Source: Methylobacterium cerastii
Lineage (GTDB): Bacteria > Pseudomonadota > Alphaproteobacteria > Rhizobiales > Beijerinckiaceae
Assembly: GCF_022179125.1 (NCBI RefSeq)
Contig: NZ_BPQG01000065.1
Location: 1 to 44,125 of the forward strand
DNA length: 44,125 nt
Reading direction: 5' to 3'
Shown here: positions 19,423 to 28,538 of the stretch, piece by piece
How positions within the stretch are numbered: the stretch's first letter is position 1
Layout of the letters: the number at the start of each line of letters is the position of its first letter
The notes under the pieces: generated by a model
Database searches by the model: none
What the model was told of the DNA's origin: nothing
The model's input: only the letters and a program-made list of their open reading frames with translations
Position numbers and translations under genes: made by a program

Positions 19423-20703
19423 TCAGCCCGGCCGCGCGCGCATTTCGTTGCGGATGCAGGTTTCGATGTCGCGCACTGAGCGGTTGTAGGTGTCGTTGAA
19501 CAGCTGCGCCGGCTGGCTCGGGTCGCCCTTCGCCTTGATGTCCCGGGCGACGTCGCGGCCGTGCCCGATCACGCTCGCCACCGTGTCGGCGTAGCCGGTA
19601 CACGCGGAATCCGCCTTCGGAGCCAGCGCGTCGAAGGTCGTCCCGAGCTGACGGTTGGCGGTCGAGACCTCGCCGAGCGCGGCGAGGAACGGCGCCACGT
19701 CCGACTTCGGCCCGAGCGCCTCGAAGCGCTTCACCGCCCGCTTCAGGGCGAGGCTGGTGTCCAGCAGCCGGCGGGCCGGCGCATCCTCCGGCAGGGCGGC
19801 CGCGCGCCGCTGGTCGCGGGCCATCTCGCGGTCGAACAAAGCGGTGCCGTAGGCGTCCATCGCCTTGGCCGCCGCCTCGACCTGGGGCACGAGGATCGGG
19901 TGCTGCTCGCGCGCGAGGCGGAACCCGTCCACCTTGAACTCGCGAGTGGTCTGATAGCGGGTCAGCGCCTTCAAGGTCGGGTTGAGCGTGCGCAGGCTCG
20001 CGAGGAGGATCGCGGCCGGGGCGTCGACCTCCGGCACGACGCCGGGCAGGGCGATTGCCGTCTCCAGTTCGCCGATCACCCCGTCGAAGTCGACGATGCC
20101 GAAATGGTACCACGCGTCGGCGCCGGGCTTGAACTTCGGCTTCAAGACCCGCTCGTTGTCGCGCCGGTAGTCGGCGAGCTGGCGCTCGATCGGGTGCGAG
20201 CGCACGAGGTGGTTCTGCGCCTCGGTGTAGGCGTCGGCCTTGGCCGCCGCCTGCGCCTCCGGGCTTGCCGGCGGGGTCACGGATCGCGCGGGCCTCGTGT
20301 CCGGCGCCCGGGCGGCGACCGCGGGCGGCGCGGCCTGCAGGATCGCCTGCGACGCCGGCGGCAGGCCGGGGAAGTCGCACTTGAACGCCTCGACCATGCT
20401 CTTGCGCACGGTCTCGTGCGCCCGGGCGCACTGATGCGCGATCGTCGTGCGGACCGCCTCGTTGCGGGTCACCGCCTCGCGGAAACTCTCGCGCAGATTG
20501 TCGATGCCCTGGCGGATGTTGGGGCGGACGGCCTCCGGCACGCCGGGGCTCGCCGCGCACTGCGCATAGGCCTCGAAGAAGGCGTCGCAGCTCTCGATGC
20601 CGACCGGCGTGACCGGCGTCACCGCCGCCGCGGGCGTCACCAGGGCGACGGCCAGGCAGGCCGCCGCGAGGTGGGGAACGCGTCGTTTGCGCGTGGTCGT
20701 CAT
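19423..20703 (-). CDS. DUF3829 (YiiG-like) exported protein
   Basis: This 426-residue protein has a signal peptide (AAACLAVALVTPAAA). A first segment with paired cysteines (CDAFFEAYAQC) is followed by a Pro/Ala linker, and then a helical DUF3829 domain with KADAYTEAQN and YFHFG-like WYHFGIVDFD. It is probably a periplasmic or lipoprotein-like factor; YiiG-type proteins have no established biochemical role. The Met at 20703 is used because GGAAGG lies at proper distance from it; an earlier Met (20709) is too close to that site. It follows the small membrane protein gene on the same strand. Confidence 0.7.
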   Translation of the reverse strand: MTTTRKRRVPHLAAACLAVALVTPAAAVTPVTPVGIESCDAFFEAYAQCAASPGVPEAVRPNIRQGIDNLRESFREAVTRNEAVRTTIAHQCARAHETVRKSMVEAFKCDFPGLPPASQAILQAAPPAVAARAPDTRPARSVTPPASPEAQAAAKADAYTEAQNHLVRSHPIERQLADYRRDNERVLKPKFKPGADAWYHFGIVDFDGVIGELETAIALPGVVPEVDAPAAILLASLRTLNPTLKALTRYQTTREFKVDGFRLAREQHPILVPQVEAAAKAMDAYGTALFDREMARDQRRAAALPEDAPARRLLDTSLALKRAVKRFEALGPKSDVAPFLAALGEVSTANRQLGTTFDALAPKADSACTGYADTVASVIGHGRDVARDIKAKGDPSQPAQLFNDTYNRSVRDIETCIRNEMRARPG

Positions 20704-20747
20704 GGGCATGACCTTCCGGGTCTGGGCCGATCCGGCCGTCGGCCGGC

Positions 20748-21089
20748 TCACAGGTTGCGCAGGGCGAGAAGGGGCACGAAGGCCGCCAGCGCCACGGGGA
20801 TCGACCAGTATTCCATCCGCATCCAGAACAGCTTGTGGAGGCTGTACAGCAGCACGCGCTCGTTCGTGACCGGATCGACGAGTTCGCGCGGCGGCTTGCC
20901 GTTGAGGCGCCGGCCGACGAACCAGTTGGCGGCGGCGGCAGCGAACAAGCCGAGGCTGACGGCGAGGAACGTCAGTTCAGGATGGCCGGCCGCACGCAAG
21001 GCCAGACCTCCCGCCGCCCCGACGAGGATGGCGGTGACGGCAACCACGGGCAGGACGAGGATTCCCCAGCCGGACCAGATGAACAGCAT
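20748..21089 (-). CDS. Small polytopic membrane protein
   Basis: This 113-residue protein has three hydrophobic segments: ILVLPVVAVTAILVGAAGG, FLAVSLGLFAAAAANW and the C-terminal IPVALAAFVPLLAL. A soluble loop between the second and third contains VDPVTNERVLLYSLHKLFW. It resembles unnamed inner-membrane proteins often found next to stress genes. The start is the Met at 21089; the longer upstream frame is not protein-like. It lies 45 bp before the DUF3829 gene and may share its transcript. Confidence 0.65.
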   Translation of the reverse strand: MLFIWSGWGILVLPVVAVTAILVGAAGGLALRAAGHPELTFLAVSLGLFAAAAANWFVGRRLNGKPPRELVDPVTNERVLLYSLHKLFWMRMEYWSIPVALAAFVPLLALRNL

Positions 21090-21318
21090 CGCCAGAGCCT
21101 GACTTTTCGATCGCGGTCGCGGTCGAACACGCGTAAGGACGTGCCCGTGCGATCCGGAAAAGCCACGACTGCGCATCAAGCCTGCCGCTACCGGATTCGG
21201 ACCGCGGGATTGTCTTGGGCGTGCGAATGCGGCGACGCTGTGTTCACGGCGGCGTGATCTGCAACGGAACTCCGGGACGGCCAAGCCTCGCTTGTCTCGA
21301 CGCGTCGCCGAAGCCGGC

Positions 21319-22389
21319 TCAGACGAGGTTTTCGTGCTCCGCTCGCACCTGTGCGTAGAGGGCTTCGCAGCGCGCAAGCCACAGGTCGCGGGTGAACAGG
21401 CGCATCACCCGGGCATGCGGGACCGTGCGCGGGATCGCGAGCGCCTGACCGAGTGCGGCTGCAAGCGCGATCACGTCGTCCGGCGGCGCGAGGCAACCGG
21501 CCTCGCCGACGACCTCCGCGGCCGCCCCCATGGCGATGCCGGCGACCGGCACGCCGCAGGCCATGGCCTCGATCGCCACGAGGCCGAAGGGTTCGTCCCA
21601 GCAGGGCGTGAACAGGAAGACCGAGGCACGACCGACTTCGCTTGCCAGCGCCGCGCCCGAGAGGTGCCCGCCGTAGCGGATCGGGCCGCCGAGATGCGGG
21701 GCGACCTGCGCGTCCCAGTAGTCTTGGTCCTCCACCGGGCCGAACAGGGTCAAGGGGATGCCGGCGCGCCGGGCCGCCGCGACGGCGCAATGCGTGCCCT
21801 TGATCGGCGCGATGCGGCCGGACCAGACGGCGGTTCCGTCGCCGCGATCCTGATAGGGCCAAGACGCGGGATCGACCCCGTTGTGGAGGACCGAGACGCC
21901 TGCGGGCGCCGCCTCCCGCCACCACGACCTGCGTTGGGCCTCCGACGTGACGGTGACGCGATGGCCGGGCACGAGGCTGTCCTGCACGAACCAGCGCAGG
22001 GCGTCGTAGGGCGGCACGTGGAGCGAAGTGACGGTGGGCGTCGCCGCGAGGCGGAGGCCGTCCAGCGGCAGGCGGCTGAGGGAGTTGTTGTGCAGTACGT
22101 CGAAGCCGCCGTCCGCGATCCGGTCGCAGGCGGCGGCGTAGCCGGCATCGACATGGGCCTTGAGCCCGGCATCGCCCCGATGCTCGAGGCCGGGGAAACT
22201 GCGCTCGTGGTGCACCGGGATCACCGGGTCGATGGCGAATCGCGGGTCGCTGTCGCCGGCGGCGAACAGGACGACCTCGTGTCCACGCGCGGTCAGGCCT
22301 TCGGCGAGGGCCCAGGTATGCGCCTCCATGCCGCCCGCAAAGGGCGGCGCCACGGGATGGCGGAGATGGGCGAGCAGCGCGATCCTCAC
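21319..22389 (-). CDS. Glycosyltransferase family 4 (GT-B)
   Basis: This 356-residue retaining GT-B glycosyltransferase has an N-terminal acceptor-side Rossmann domain opening with LLAHLRHPVAPPFAGGME. The donor-side domain has VWSGRIAPIKG, LFTPCWDEPFGLVAIEAMACG and the GVPVAG stretch, carrying the E-x7-E pattern of the GT4 family. Donor and acceptor sugars cannot be read. The start is a GTG that overlaps the TGA of the preceding GT2 gene, so it is the last, translationally coupled gene of the SPS/GT operon. Confidence 0.85.
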   Translation of the reverse strand: MRIALLAHLRHPVAPPFAGGMEAHTWALAEGLTARGHEVVLFAAGDSDPRFAIDPVIPVHHERSFPGLEHRGDAGLKAHVDAGYAAACDRIADGGFDVLHNNSLSRLPLDGLRLAATPTVTSLHVPPYDALRWFVQDSLVPGHRVTVTSEAQRRSWWREAAPAGVSVLHNGVDPASWPYQDRGDGTAVWSGRIAPIKGTHCAVAAARRAGIPLTLFGPVEDQDYWDAQVAPHLGGPIRYGGHLSGAALASEVGRASVFLFTPCWDEPFGLVAIEAMACGVPVAGIAMGAAAEVVGEAGCLAPPDDVIALAAALGQALAIPRTVPHARVMRLFTRDLWLARCEALYAQVRAEHENLV

Positions 22390-23303
22390 GCCGTCGCCGC
22401 GGCGGCGGCCTGGGCTTCGAGGAAGCGGATGACGGAGGCCGAATTGCCGTAGGGCTGGTGGCTCTGCTGGCCGGTCAGCGCGAGGTCGCCGGCCTCCGGG
22501 CGGCGCAGGATGCGGATCGGCCGGTCGGGGGCGTCGTCGATCAGCCCCATCACCTTGAAGGCGTAGAGCCAGTGGCCCATCGTGCGGTAGCCCCACTTGG
22601 CCTCGAACAGCTCGGCGTTGCGCACCACGCTGTCGAGGTGGTGGACCGGCGGCATGTGGTGCGGGTGGTACTGGTGGTAGGCGAGGCCGCCCTTCATCCA
22701 GGCGATGGGGATGCCCGCACGGTCGAGGACCTTGCCGAAATCCGTGTCCTCGCCGCCATAGCCGGTGTAGCGCTCGTCGAAGCCGCCGGCGGCCAGGAAG
22801 GTGGCGCGCCGGACCGCGAAGTTGAGGGACCAGAAGCAGCGGTAGTCGTCGCAGATCTCCAGGCCCGACGCCGGGGGGCCGCGCCGGTCGGAATGGCGCT
22901 CGGCGACCGTCGCGAAGGCCTCGCAGGTCCAGTCTCCGATGGTGGCGCGCTCGGGCAGGTGGAGCACTTCGCCCATCAGCAACCCGTCGAGCTCGGCGAG
23001 CCCGCGCGCGTAGTCGGCGACGAGGTCGGGGGCCGGGATGCAGTCGACGTCGAGGAAGACCACGGCGTCGCCGCCCGCCGCCGCGACGCCGCGGTTGCGC
23101 GCCGCAGCCAGCGGCAGCTCCGTGCCCGGCACCAGGATCTGGCGCACCGGGAAGCCGACCTCGGGCAGGTCGTAGGGCGCGTCCTGCATCACCGCGACGA
23201 CGAACTCGGCGGGCTTTTGCGTCTGGCGCTCCAGGCCGCGGAGCACGTTGCGCAGGTGCGCCGGCCGGCCCTTGGCCAGGGTCACGACGGAAACGGTGGA
23301 CAT
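22386..23303 (-). CDS. Glycosyltransferase family 2 with galactosyltransferase-like C-terminus
   Basis: This 305-residue GT-A enzyme has a nucleotide-sugar domain starting VSVVTLAKGRPAHLRN and a DxD-type metal motif in VVFLDVDCIP. A C-terminal part contains GGFDERYTGYGGEDTDF, the signature of the Glyco_transf_7C segment. A His-rich loop (YHQYHPHHMPPVHH) follows. It is a paralogue of the GT2 gene at 24506-25393, with the same motifs in the same order. It is the fourth gene of a five-gene operon and is probably cytosolic or peripheral on the membrane. Confidence 0.85.
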   Translation of the reverse strand: MSTVSVVTLAKGRPAHLRNVLRGLERQTQKPAEFVVAVMQDAPYDLPEVGFPVRQILVPGTELPLAAARNRGVAAAGGDAVVFLDVDCIPAPDLVADYARGLAELDGLLMGEVLHLPERATIGDWTCEAFATVAERHSDRRGPPASGLEICDDYRCFWSLNFAVRRATFLAAGGFDERYTGYGGEDTDFGKVLDRAGIPIAWMKGGLAYHQYHPHHMPPVHHLDSVVRNAELFEAKWGYRTMGHWLYAFKVMGLIDDAPDRPIRILRRPEAGDLALTGQQSHQPYGNSASVIRFLEAQAAAAATA

Positions 23304-23326
23304 GGGGCGGTCTGGCTCCGGGAGGT

Positions 23327-24484
23327 TCAGGCGGTGCGGGATGCGGGCATGCGGCCGGCGACGACCGTGAGCGGAGCAGGCTCGGCCGCGCCGTGCCAGA
23401 GTTCGTCGGTCAGGCCTTCGAGCCATCCGGCGGCGCGCGCGGCGGCGTCCGGCGCGTAGAGGCTGCGCAGGGGGGCGGGGTCGAGGCCGCGCGCCCGGTC
23501 TAGGAGGTCGCGCCAGCCTTGGAGGTCGCCGGGCCAGATTGGGGCCTGGACCGCAGCCCCGAGCCGGACCAGGGCCTCGGCCTTCCGGGTCTGCTCGCCG
23601 AAGTAGCGCCATTCGGGCATCACGATCAGCCGGCCGCCGACGCGGGCGACCTCGTGGATCGTGTTGTCGCCGGCCGAGGCCACCACGATGTCGGCGGCGG
23701 CGAGGTAGTCGGTGACGGAGGGCACCCAGCCGAGCTCGCGCAGGTTGGCGAAGTCGGTCTCGTGGCCCTCGCGGTGGGTCGGCCCCAGGGTCAGCCACAG
23801 GGTGTCGGGCGCAGCCCGCGCCGCCACCGTCAGGGGTGCGTAGGGCGTGCCGCTGCCCCCGCCCCCGGTGATGGCCACGACGATCTCGCGCTCAGCATCG
23901 AGGCCGAGCTTCGCCCGCGCCTCCGCTCGGTCGGGCACGCCTTCGACGCTGGTGCAGAGGCCACCGCTGTAGAACGTCTTGGCGCGCAGGGCGGCCGGGT
24001 AGTCGTCCTGCTCCATGCGCTCGTCGAAGGGGGCCAGCATCCCGACGCAGGCCTCGTAGGCGCCGACATGGCCGATGTCGGAACGGTCGCCGTGCATGCG
24101 GATCTGCACCGCGGGCACGCTGGCGATGCGCGCGAGCAGGGCGATCTCCGCCGAGACGTCGACCATGAACAGGCCGACGTCGCGCTCGTCGAGGTGGTCC
24201 AGGATGCGCCGCATGGTCCGGCGCATCTCGGCGAGCCCCAGCGGCACGCAGTGCATCACCTGCGGCGTCGGCTCCGCGTAGAGGCGCGGCGTCGGCACGG
24301 ACGCGCCGATCATGTTCGGCAGCGGCACGATCTCGATGTCGCGGGAGAAACCGTCGAACAGCGACGGGCCGGCGGTCAGCACGGAGACGGGCCGGTCCTT
24401 TGCGAACTCGGCCGCCACCGCCATCGTGCGGTTGGCGTGGCCCCGTCCCTGATGGTGGACGAAGAACGCGATGGGCTTCTTCAT
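23327..24484 (-). CDS. GT28/MurG-like glycosyltransferase
   Basis: This 385-residue GT-B protein starts PIAFFVHHQGRGHANRTMA, the Gly/His-rich loop seen in MurG-like and related glycosyltransferases. Its C-terminal half has VVAITGGGGSGTPY and a donor-site stretch VVASAGDNTIHEVARVGGR followed by EQTRKAEAL. The fold and loops resemble the GT28 C-terminal domain, but it lacks MurG-specific sequence. The sugar donor is unknown. It lies 21-23 bp from its neighbours on both sides in the SPS/GT operon. Confidence 0.8.
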   Translation of the reverse strand: MKKPIAFFVHHQGRGHANRTMAVAAEFAKDRPVSVLTAGPSLFDGFSRDIEIVPLPNMIGASVPTPRLYAEPTPQVMHCVPLGLAEMRRTMRRILDHLDERDVGLFMVDVSAEIALLARIASVPAVQIRMHGDRSDIGHVGAYEACVGMLAPFDERMEQDDYPAALRAKTFYSGGLCTSVEGVPDRAEARAKLGLDAEREIVVAITGGGGSGTPYAPLTVAARAAPDTLWLTLGPTHREGHETDFANLRELGWVPSVTDYLAAADIVVASAGDNTIHEVARVGGRLIVMPEWRYFGEQTRKAEALVRLGAAVQAPIWPGDLQGWRDLLDRARGLDPAPLRSLYAPDAAARAAGWLEGLTDELWHGAAEPAPLTVVAGRMPASRTA

Positions 24485-24505
24485 GGCTGTGGGATTCGCG
24501 ATCCG

Positions 24506-25393
24506 TCAGGAGAACAGGGCGTCGGGCCGCAGGGCGGCGGCGATCTCGGTCGGGTCCGGCCGGCGCAGGACTTGGATCGCGGGGGCGTCGTCGTCCCAGG
24601 CGATCAGCCCGGCGGCCCGGAACTGGTCGAGCCAGTAGGTCATGCACCAGCGCCCGTGCGCGCGCCGGAAGCGGGCGGCGTTGGCGAGGATGGCGTCGAA
24701 GTGCTGCAGCGGCGGCACGTGGACGGGATGGTGCTGGTGGTACGCGCGCGCGCCGCCGACCCAGAAGGTCGGCAGGCCGGAGGCTGCGAGGCGCATGGCG
24801 AGGTCGGTCTCCTCCCCGCCATAGCCGGCGTAAGCCTCGTCCATGCCGCCGCATGCGCGCCAGGCGTGGGCCGGGAGGGCGAAGGACAGGCCCCAGAGCT
24901 GGCCCGGATCCGGCTCCCGTCGCAGGCCCTCGGCAGGAACCGGGGGACGGGCCGGATGCGCCCGGCCGAGCCGCGCGAGCGCGGCGTCGTCGGCGGCGAC
25001 GTCGGCGTCGAGCCCGGGCGGCAGGTACAGAACCTCGCCGAGGAACAGGCCCTCGGCCTGTGCCGCCGCGCGCCGGTAGGCCGCCACGAGGCAGGGCGAC
25101 GGGATGCAGTCCACGTCGAGGAACACGAGGAGGTCGCCCGAAGCGGCCTCGGCCGCGCGGTTGCGGGCGGCCGCGAGCGGCATCGGCTCGCCGGCGACGT
25201 GGCGATGGCGGACGGGGCAGCCCGGGTCGGGCAAGTCGGCGGCACGCTCCGGCTGCATCCAGGCGATGACCAGCTCGCGAGGTGGCACGGATTGCCGCGC
25301 CAGCCCGGCCATGAGGTTGCGCAGCCGGTCCGCCCGGCCGCGGACCAGGGTGAGCACGCTCGCCGACGGCCTGTCGGACGCGTCAGACGGCAT
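24506..25393 (-). CDS. Glycosyltransferase family 2, paralogue of the 22386-23303 gene
   Basis: This is a 295-residue GT-A enzyme with SVLTLVRGRADRLRNL at the start, LVFLDVDCIPSP as metal motif, and GGMDEAYAGYGGEETDLAMR in the C-terminal galactosyltransferase-like segment. A His-rich loop (YHQHHPVHVPPLQHFD) mirrors that of the other GT2 in the operon. The Met at 25393 overlaps the end of the sucrose-phosphate-synthase gene by 11 bp, so translation is probably coupled. The two paralogues probably add sugars at successive positions (inference). Confidence 0.82.
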   Translation of the reverse strand: MPSDASDRPSASVLTLVRGRADRLRNLMAGLARQSVPPRELVIAWMQPERAADLPDPGCPVRHRHVAGEPMPLAAARNRAAEAASGDLLVFLDVDCIPSPCLVAAYRRAAAQAEGLFLGEVLYLPPGLDADVAADDAALARLGRAHPARPPVPAEGLRREPDPGQLWGLSFALPAHAWRACGGMDEAYAGYGGEETDLAMRLAASGLPTFWVGGARAYHQHHPVHVPPLQHFDAILANAARFRRAHGRWCMTYWLDQFRAAGLIAWDDDAPAIQVLRRPDPTEIAAALRPDALFS

Positions 25394-27437
25394 CGGCCAG
25401 CATCCGGCGGAAATGCCCGACGCCCTCGATGATGCCGCGGGCGTGCGAAGCGCGGGCGACGTAGGAGTGCTGCAAGCCGGCGTGGCTCGCCAGGTCGTCG
25501 GAGTAGTTGGCCACGATGATCGCCTGCGCCCCGGCGCGCAGCATCTCGACGTCGTTGCCGGAATCACCGGCGACGAACACCGCCCGCTCCGGCAGGGCGT
25601 AGAGGGCGCGGACATGGGCCACCGCCGTGCCCTTCGACGCCGCCGCCGGCAGCACGTCGAGGTAGCGGCCGTGGCTGTGGATCACGGTGGCGCGTTGCCC
25701 CGCGAGGGCGAGGCGGGCGCGCACCGCCCGCGCCGCCGCGGCGTCGGCGAAATAGCTCAGCTTGTGCCCGCGCTGCTCCAGCGGCCCCTGGGGCACGAGC
25801 CCGTCGAGGCCGGCCAGGACCGCGTGGACGCCGGCCCGGTCCCAGTCGGCGGAGACGGCGGTGCGCCACGCGAGGTCGGCGGCGTAGGTCACGCCGTTGG
25901 GGTCGAGATGGTAGATCTCGGAGCCGACCGAGGTGATCATCACCTGCGGCCGCGGGCTCATCTGCTGCTCGAGGATCGCCATCGCGCTGTGGAACGACCG
26001 GCCGGTGGCGACGCCGAAGGCGAGCCCGGCCTGCCGGCTACGCCAGCGCCGGAAGATGCCGAGCGCCGCCGCGCAGCCGACGAGCGTGTTGTCGATGTCG
26101 CAGACCAGCATCTGGCGCGGCGCCGCCAGGGGCGGCTGCGGCGCTAGCAGCGCACCGAGCAGGGCGTGGTAGCGCGCGGCGTGCTGGTCCCAATCGTAGG
26201 CGGCGGCCGCGCGGGCGCCGCCTGCCACGCAATCGGCGTACAGCGCCGGCTCGCGGAGGATGCGCAGGCACGCCGCCGCGATGGCGTCGGGCGCGCGCGG
26301 GTCGACGAGGAGCCCGTTGCCGCAGGTCTCGACGATGTCGTTGGGGCCGCCGCTGTCGGTGGCCACCAGCGGCAGCCCGGCGGCCGAGGCCTCCAGCAGC
26401 GTCAGGCCGAACGGCTCGTTGAGCGCGGGGTTCACGAAGACGCCGCCGCGGGCGCGGGCGTAGGCGTAGATCGCCGGCACGTCCTCGGGATCGTGGGTCT
26501 TCGGGTAGGCCACACGCCCGTAGAGGTCGTAGCGGTCGATCAGCACCAGGATCTCGCGCAGGGTGGCGGGCATGTCGCCGTCGAGCGCGTCGATGTCCTC
26601 GCGCATACCCGCCATCAGGACGAGGTTCGCACGCGCCTGAAGCTCGGGACTCTCGCCGTAGGCCCGCACCAGGGCGGCGAGATTCTTGCGCGCCACCGGC
26701 CGGGCCAGCGCCAGCAGCACGGGCTTCTCAGGCTCGTGCAGGAAGCGGTCGATGGTGGCGTCGACCCGCGCCAGCGGCTGGGCCGCGGTGAACCGCGCCA
26801 GGTCGCTGCCCGGCGGCAGGACCCGGATGCGCCCGGGATCGTAGGCGGTGTACCCGGCATACTGCACCTCCGCCTCGTCGCGCGAGGAGGCGACGACGAG
26901 GCTCGCGCGTGCCAGCGCGCCTTCCTCGGCGGCGATGCGATGCACGAGGTCGGGGGCGTCCTCCGCGCCGGCACCCATCAGCGCGGCCTTCACGCGCCCG
27001 AGCGAGTGCGCGGTGAACACGAAGGGGATGCCGAGCGCGTCCTGGACAAGCGCCGCCACCGAGGCGGCGTCGGCATAGTGGGCGTGGATCATGTCCGGCG
27101 CCCGCGGCTGCCGGGCGATCCAGGCGACGAGGTTTCGGGCGAAGCTCGCGACCTCCGTGTGCATTTCCTCTTTGGAACGGTAGGCCGGCGACGCGCTTGC
27201 GAGCCGCACCAGTTCCACCTTGTCGGAGATCCGCTCTTCGGGCACGGCGTAGTCGGGGCCGTGGATGCCGTCGAACAGGCGCGTCGCCATGACGATCCGC
27301 GCGATGTCGGCATCCTGCGCGGAGGCCGCCACGAGGTCGAGCAGGTAGCGGATGTGGCCACCGGTGTCGGCGGTCAGGCCGAACGCGACTCCACCGCCGC
27401 GAAGGCAGCCTTGCAGGGCGACATGCAGGACGAACAT
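25383..27437 (-). CDS. Sucrose-phosphate synthase-like GT4 fused to HAD phosphatase
   Basis: Residues 1-430 of this 684-residue protein are a GT4 domain of sucrose-phosphate-synthase type: TGGHIRYLLDL, MIHAHYADA, FTAHSLGRVK, LARPVARKNLAALV and PALNEPFGLTLLEASAAGLP. From about 445 a HAD-IIB phosphatase domain follows, with DIDNTLVG as the nucleophile motif and FVAGDSGNDVEML as the metal motif. Such fusions make a phosphorylated disaccharide from UDP-glucose plus a hexose phosphate and then remove the phosphate; sucrose is the classical product. The product here may differ, because four further glycosyltransferases follow in the operon. It is the first gene of that operon. Confidence 0.85.
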   Translation of the reverse strand: MFVLHVALQGCLRGGGVAFGLTADTGGHIRYLLDLVAASAQDADIARIVMATRLFDGIHGPDYAVPEERISDKVELVRLASASPAYRSKEEMHTEVASFARNLVAWIARQPRAPDMIHAHYADAASVAALVQDALGIPFVFTAHSLGRVKAALMGAGAEDAPDLVHRIAAEEGALARASLVVASSRDEAEVQYAGYTAYDPGRIRVLPPGSDLARFTAAQPLARVDATIDRFLHEPEKPVLLALARPVARKNLAALVRAYGESPELQARANLVLMAGMREDIDALDGDMPATLREILVLIDRYDLYGRVAYPKTHDPEDVPAIYAYARARGGVFVNPALNEPFGLTLLEASAAGLPLVATDSGGPNDIVETCGNGLLVDPRAPDAIAAACLRILREPALYADCVAGGARAAAAYDWDQHAARYHALLGALLAPQPPLAAPRQMLVCDIDNTLVGCAAALGIFRRWRSRQAGLAFGVATGRSFHSAMAILEQQMSPRPQVMITSVGSEIYHLDPNGVTYAADLAWRTAVSADWDRAGVHAVLAGLDGLVPQGPLEQRGHKLSYFADAAAARAVRARLALAGQRATVIHSHGRYLDVLPAAASKGTAVAHVRALYALPERAVFVAGDSGNDVEMLRAGAQAIIVANYSDDLASHAGLQHSYVARASHARGIIEGVGHFRRMLADAV

Positions 27438-27497
27438 CAGGCGGCCGGCGTCTCAGCCGTGACCGGGCGAGGAAACGTTACAGGTGAGGTCTCGACC
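27438..27497. promoter_or_regulatory. Short divergent promoter region between SPS and GT4 genes
   Basis: Only 60 bp separate the start of the minus-strand SPS operon from the GTG of the plus-strand GT4 pair. Both transcripts must start here or overlap, so a shared control point is likely. No clear operator repeat is visible; GAGG about nine bases before the GTG serves as ribosome site. Confidence 0.4.
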
Positions 27498-28538
27498 GTG
27501 ATCCGCGTCGCCCAAGTCGCCCCCAACATCTTCCCCGTTCCCCCCGAGCATCACGGCGGCACGGAACGGGTCATCCACGATCTCGGCACGGCGCTGCGTC
27601 TTATAGGTGTGGAGGTAACGCTGTTTGCCCCCTCCGACAGTGCGACAGACTTGCCGCGCGTCGGCAACCACCCGAGCCTCGCCGCCCTGGAACGGCGCCA
27701 CGGGCGGGTCGCGCCAGGCGTCCCGGCTGCGCTCGACGCCCTGCAGCTCGAGGCGCTGCGGCTGCGCCTCGACCAATTCGACATCGTGCATTGCCACGGC
27801 GAGTTCGCGCATGCGGCGCTCCTCGGGGCGCGCCGCCGCCACAGTCTCACGACGGTGCACTGGCGGGTGGACGAGCTCGACCGGGCGCTGTTCTTCGCGG
27901 GCTTCCCGGACCTGCCGGTGGCGGCGATTTCGGCGGCGCAGGCGGCCGAAATCCCGGCCGCGAACCGGGCCGGGATCGTGCATCACGGCATCGCGCGGGA
28001 CCGCTACGCGCTGAGTCGGCGACCCGAGGCGCACGTCGCCTTCGTCGGGCGGATGACCGACCAGAAGCGGCCGGACACCGCGATCCGCGTCGCGCGCGCC
28101 GCCGGCCTGCCGATCAGGCTCGGCGGCACCGTCGACGTCGGCAACCCGGACTATTTCGAGCAGCGGGTGCGCCCGCTTTTGGGCGACGACGCGACCTACC
28201 TCGGCCCCGTGGACGACCGCCGCAAGGCCGACCTCCTGGGCGGCGCACGGGCGCTGTTGTTCCCGATCGACTGGCCGGAGCCCTTCGGGCTCGTGATGAT
28301 CGAGGCGATGGCCTGCGGCACGCCGGTGGTCGCCTGGAACCGCGGCTCCGTACCGGAGATCGTCGAGGACGGCGTCACCGGCTTCATCGTTTCCTCGGAG
28401 GCGGAAGCGGTGACGGCGCTCGGGCGGATCGGTCAGCTCGACCGCGCCCGGGTCCGCGCACGCTTCGAGGCGCGCTTCACCGCCGACCGCATGGCGGCCG
28501 ACTACCTCGCCCTCTACCGCCGCCTGCTCGCCGCCTGA
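27498..28538 (+). CDS. Glycosyltransferase family 4 (GT-B)
   Basis: This 346-residue retaining glycosyltransferase has an acceptor domain with FPVPPEHHGGTERVIHDLG, the loop typical of GT4 enzymes that also occur with SPS genes. Its donor domain has VAFVGRMTDQKRPDTAI, LLFPIDWPEPFGLVMIEAMACG and TPVVAWNRGSVPEIV. The start is a GTG. The TGA overlaps the next ATG by one base (TGATG), so it is coupled to a second GT4. It is transcribed divergently from the SPS operon. Confidence 0.85.
   Translation: MIRVAQVAPNIFPVPPEHHGGTERVIHDLGTALRLIGVEVTLFAPSDSATDLPRVGNHPSLAALERRHGRVAPGVPAALDALQLEALRLRLDQFDIVHCHGEFAHAALLGARRRHSLTTVHWRVDELDRALFFAGFPDLPVAAISAAQAAEIPAANRAGIVHHGIARDRYALSRRPEAHVAFVGRMTDQKRPDTAIRVARAAGLPIRLGGTVDVGNPDYFEQRVRPLLGDDATYLGPVDDRRKADLLGGARALLFPIDWPEPFGLVMIEAMACGTPVVAWNRGSVPEIVEDGVTGFIVSSEAEAVTALGRIGQLDRARVRARFEARFTADRMAADYLALYRRLLAA

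Noticed and set aside
23519-25432. 637-codon plus-strand frame across the glycosyltransferase operon
   Set aside because: It runs antisense to three recognised glycosyltransferase genes and has no domain; such long antisense frames are expected at this GC content.
26166-27497. Long plus-strand frame upstream of the GT4 gene at 27498
   Set aside because: The upstream part is antisense to the SPS gene; only the part from the GTG at 27498 has glycosyltransferase motifs.
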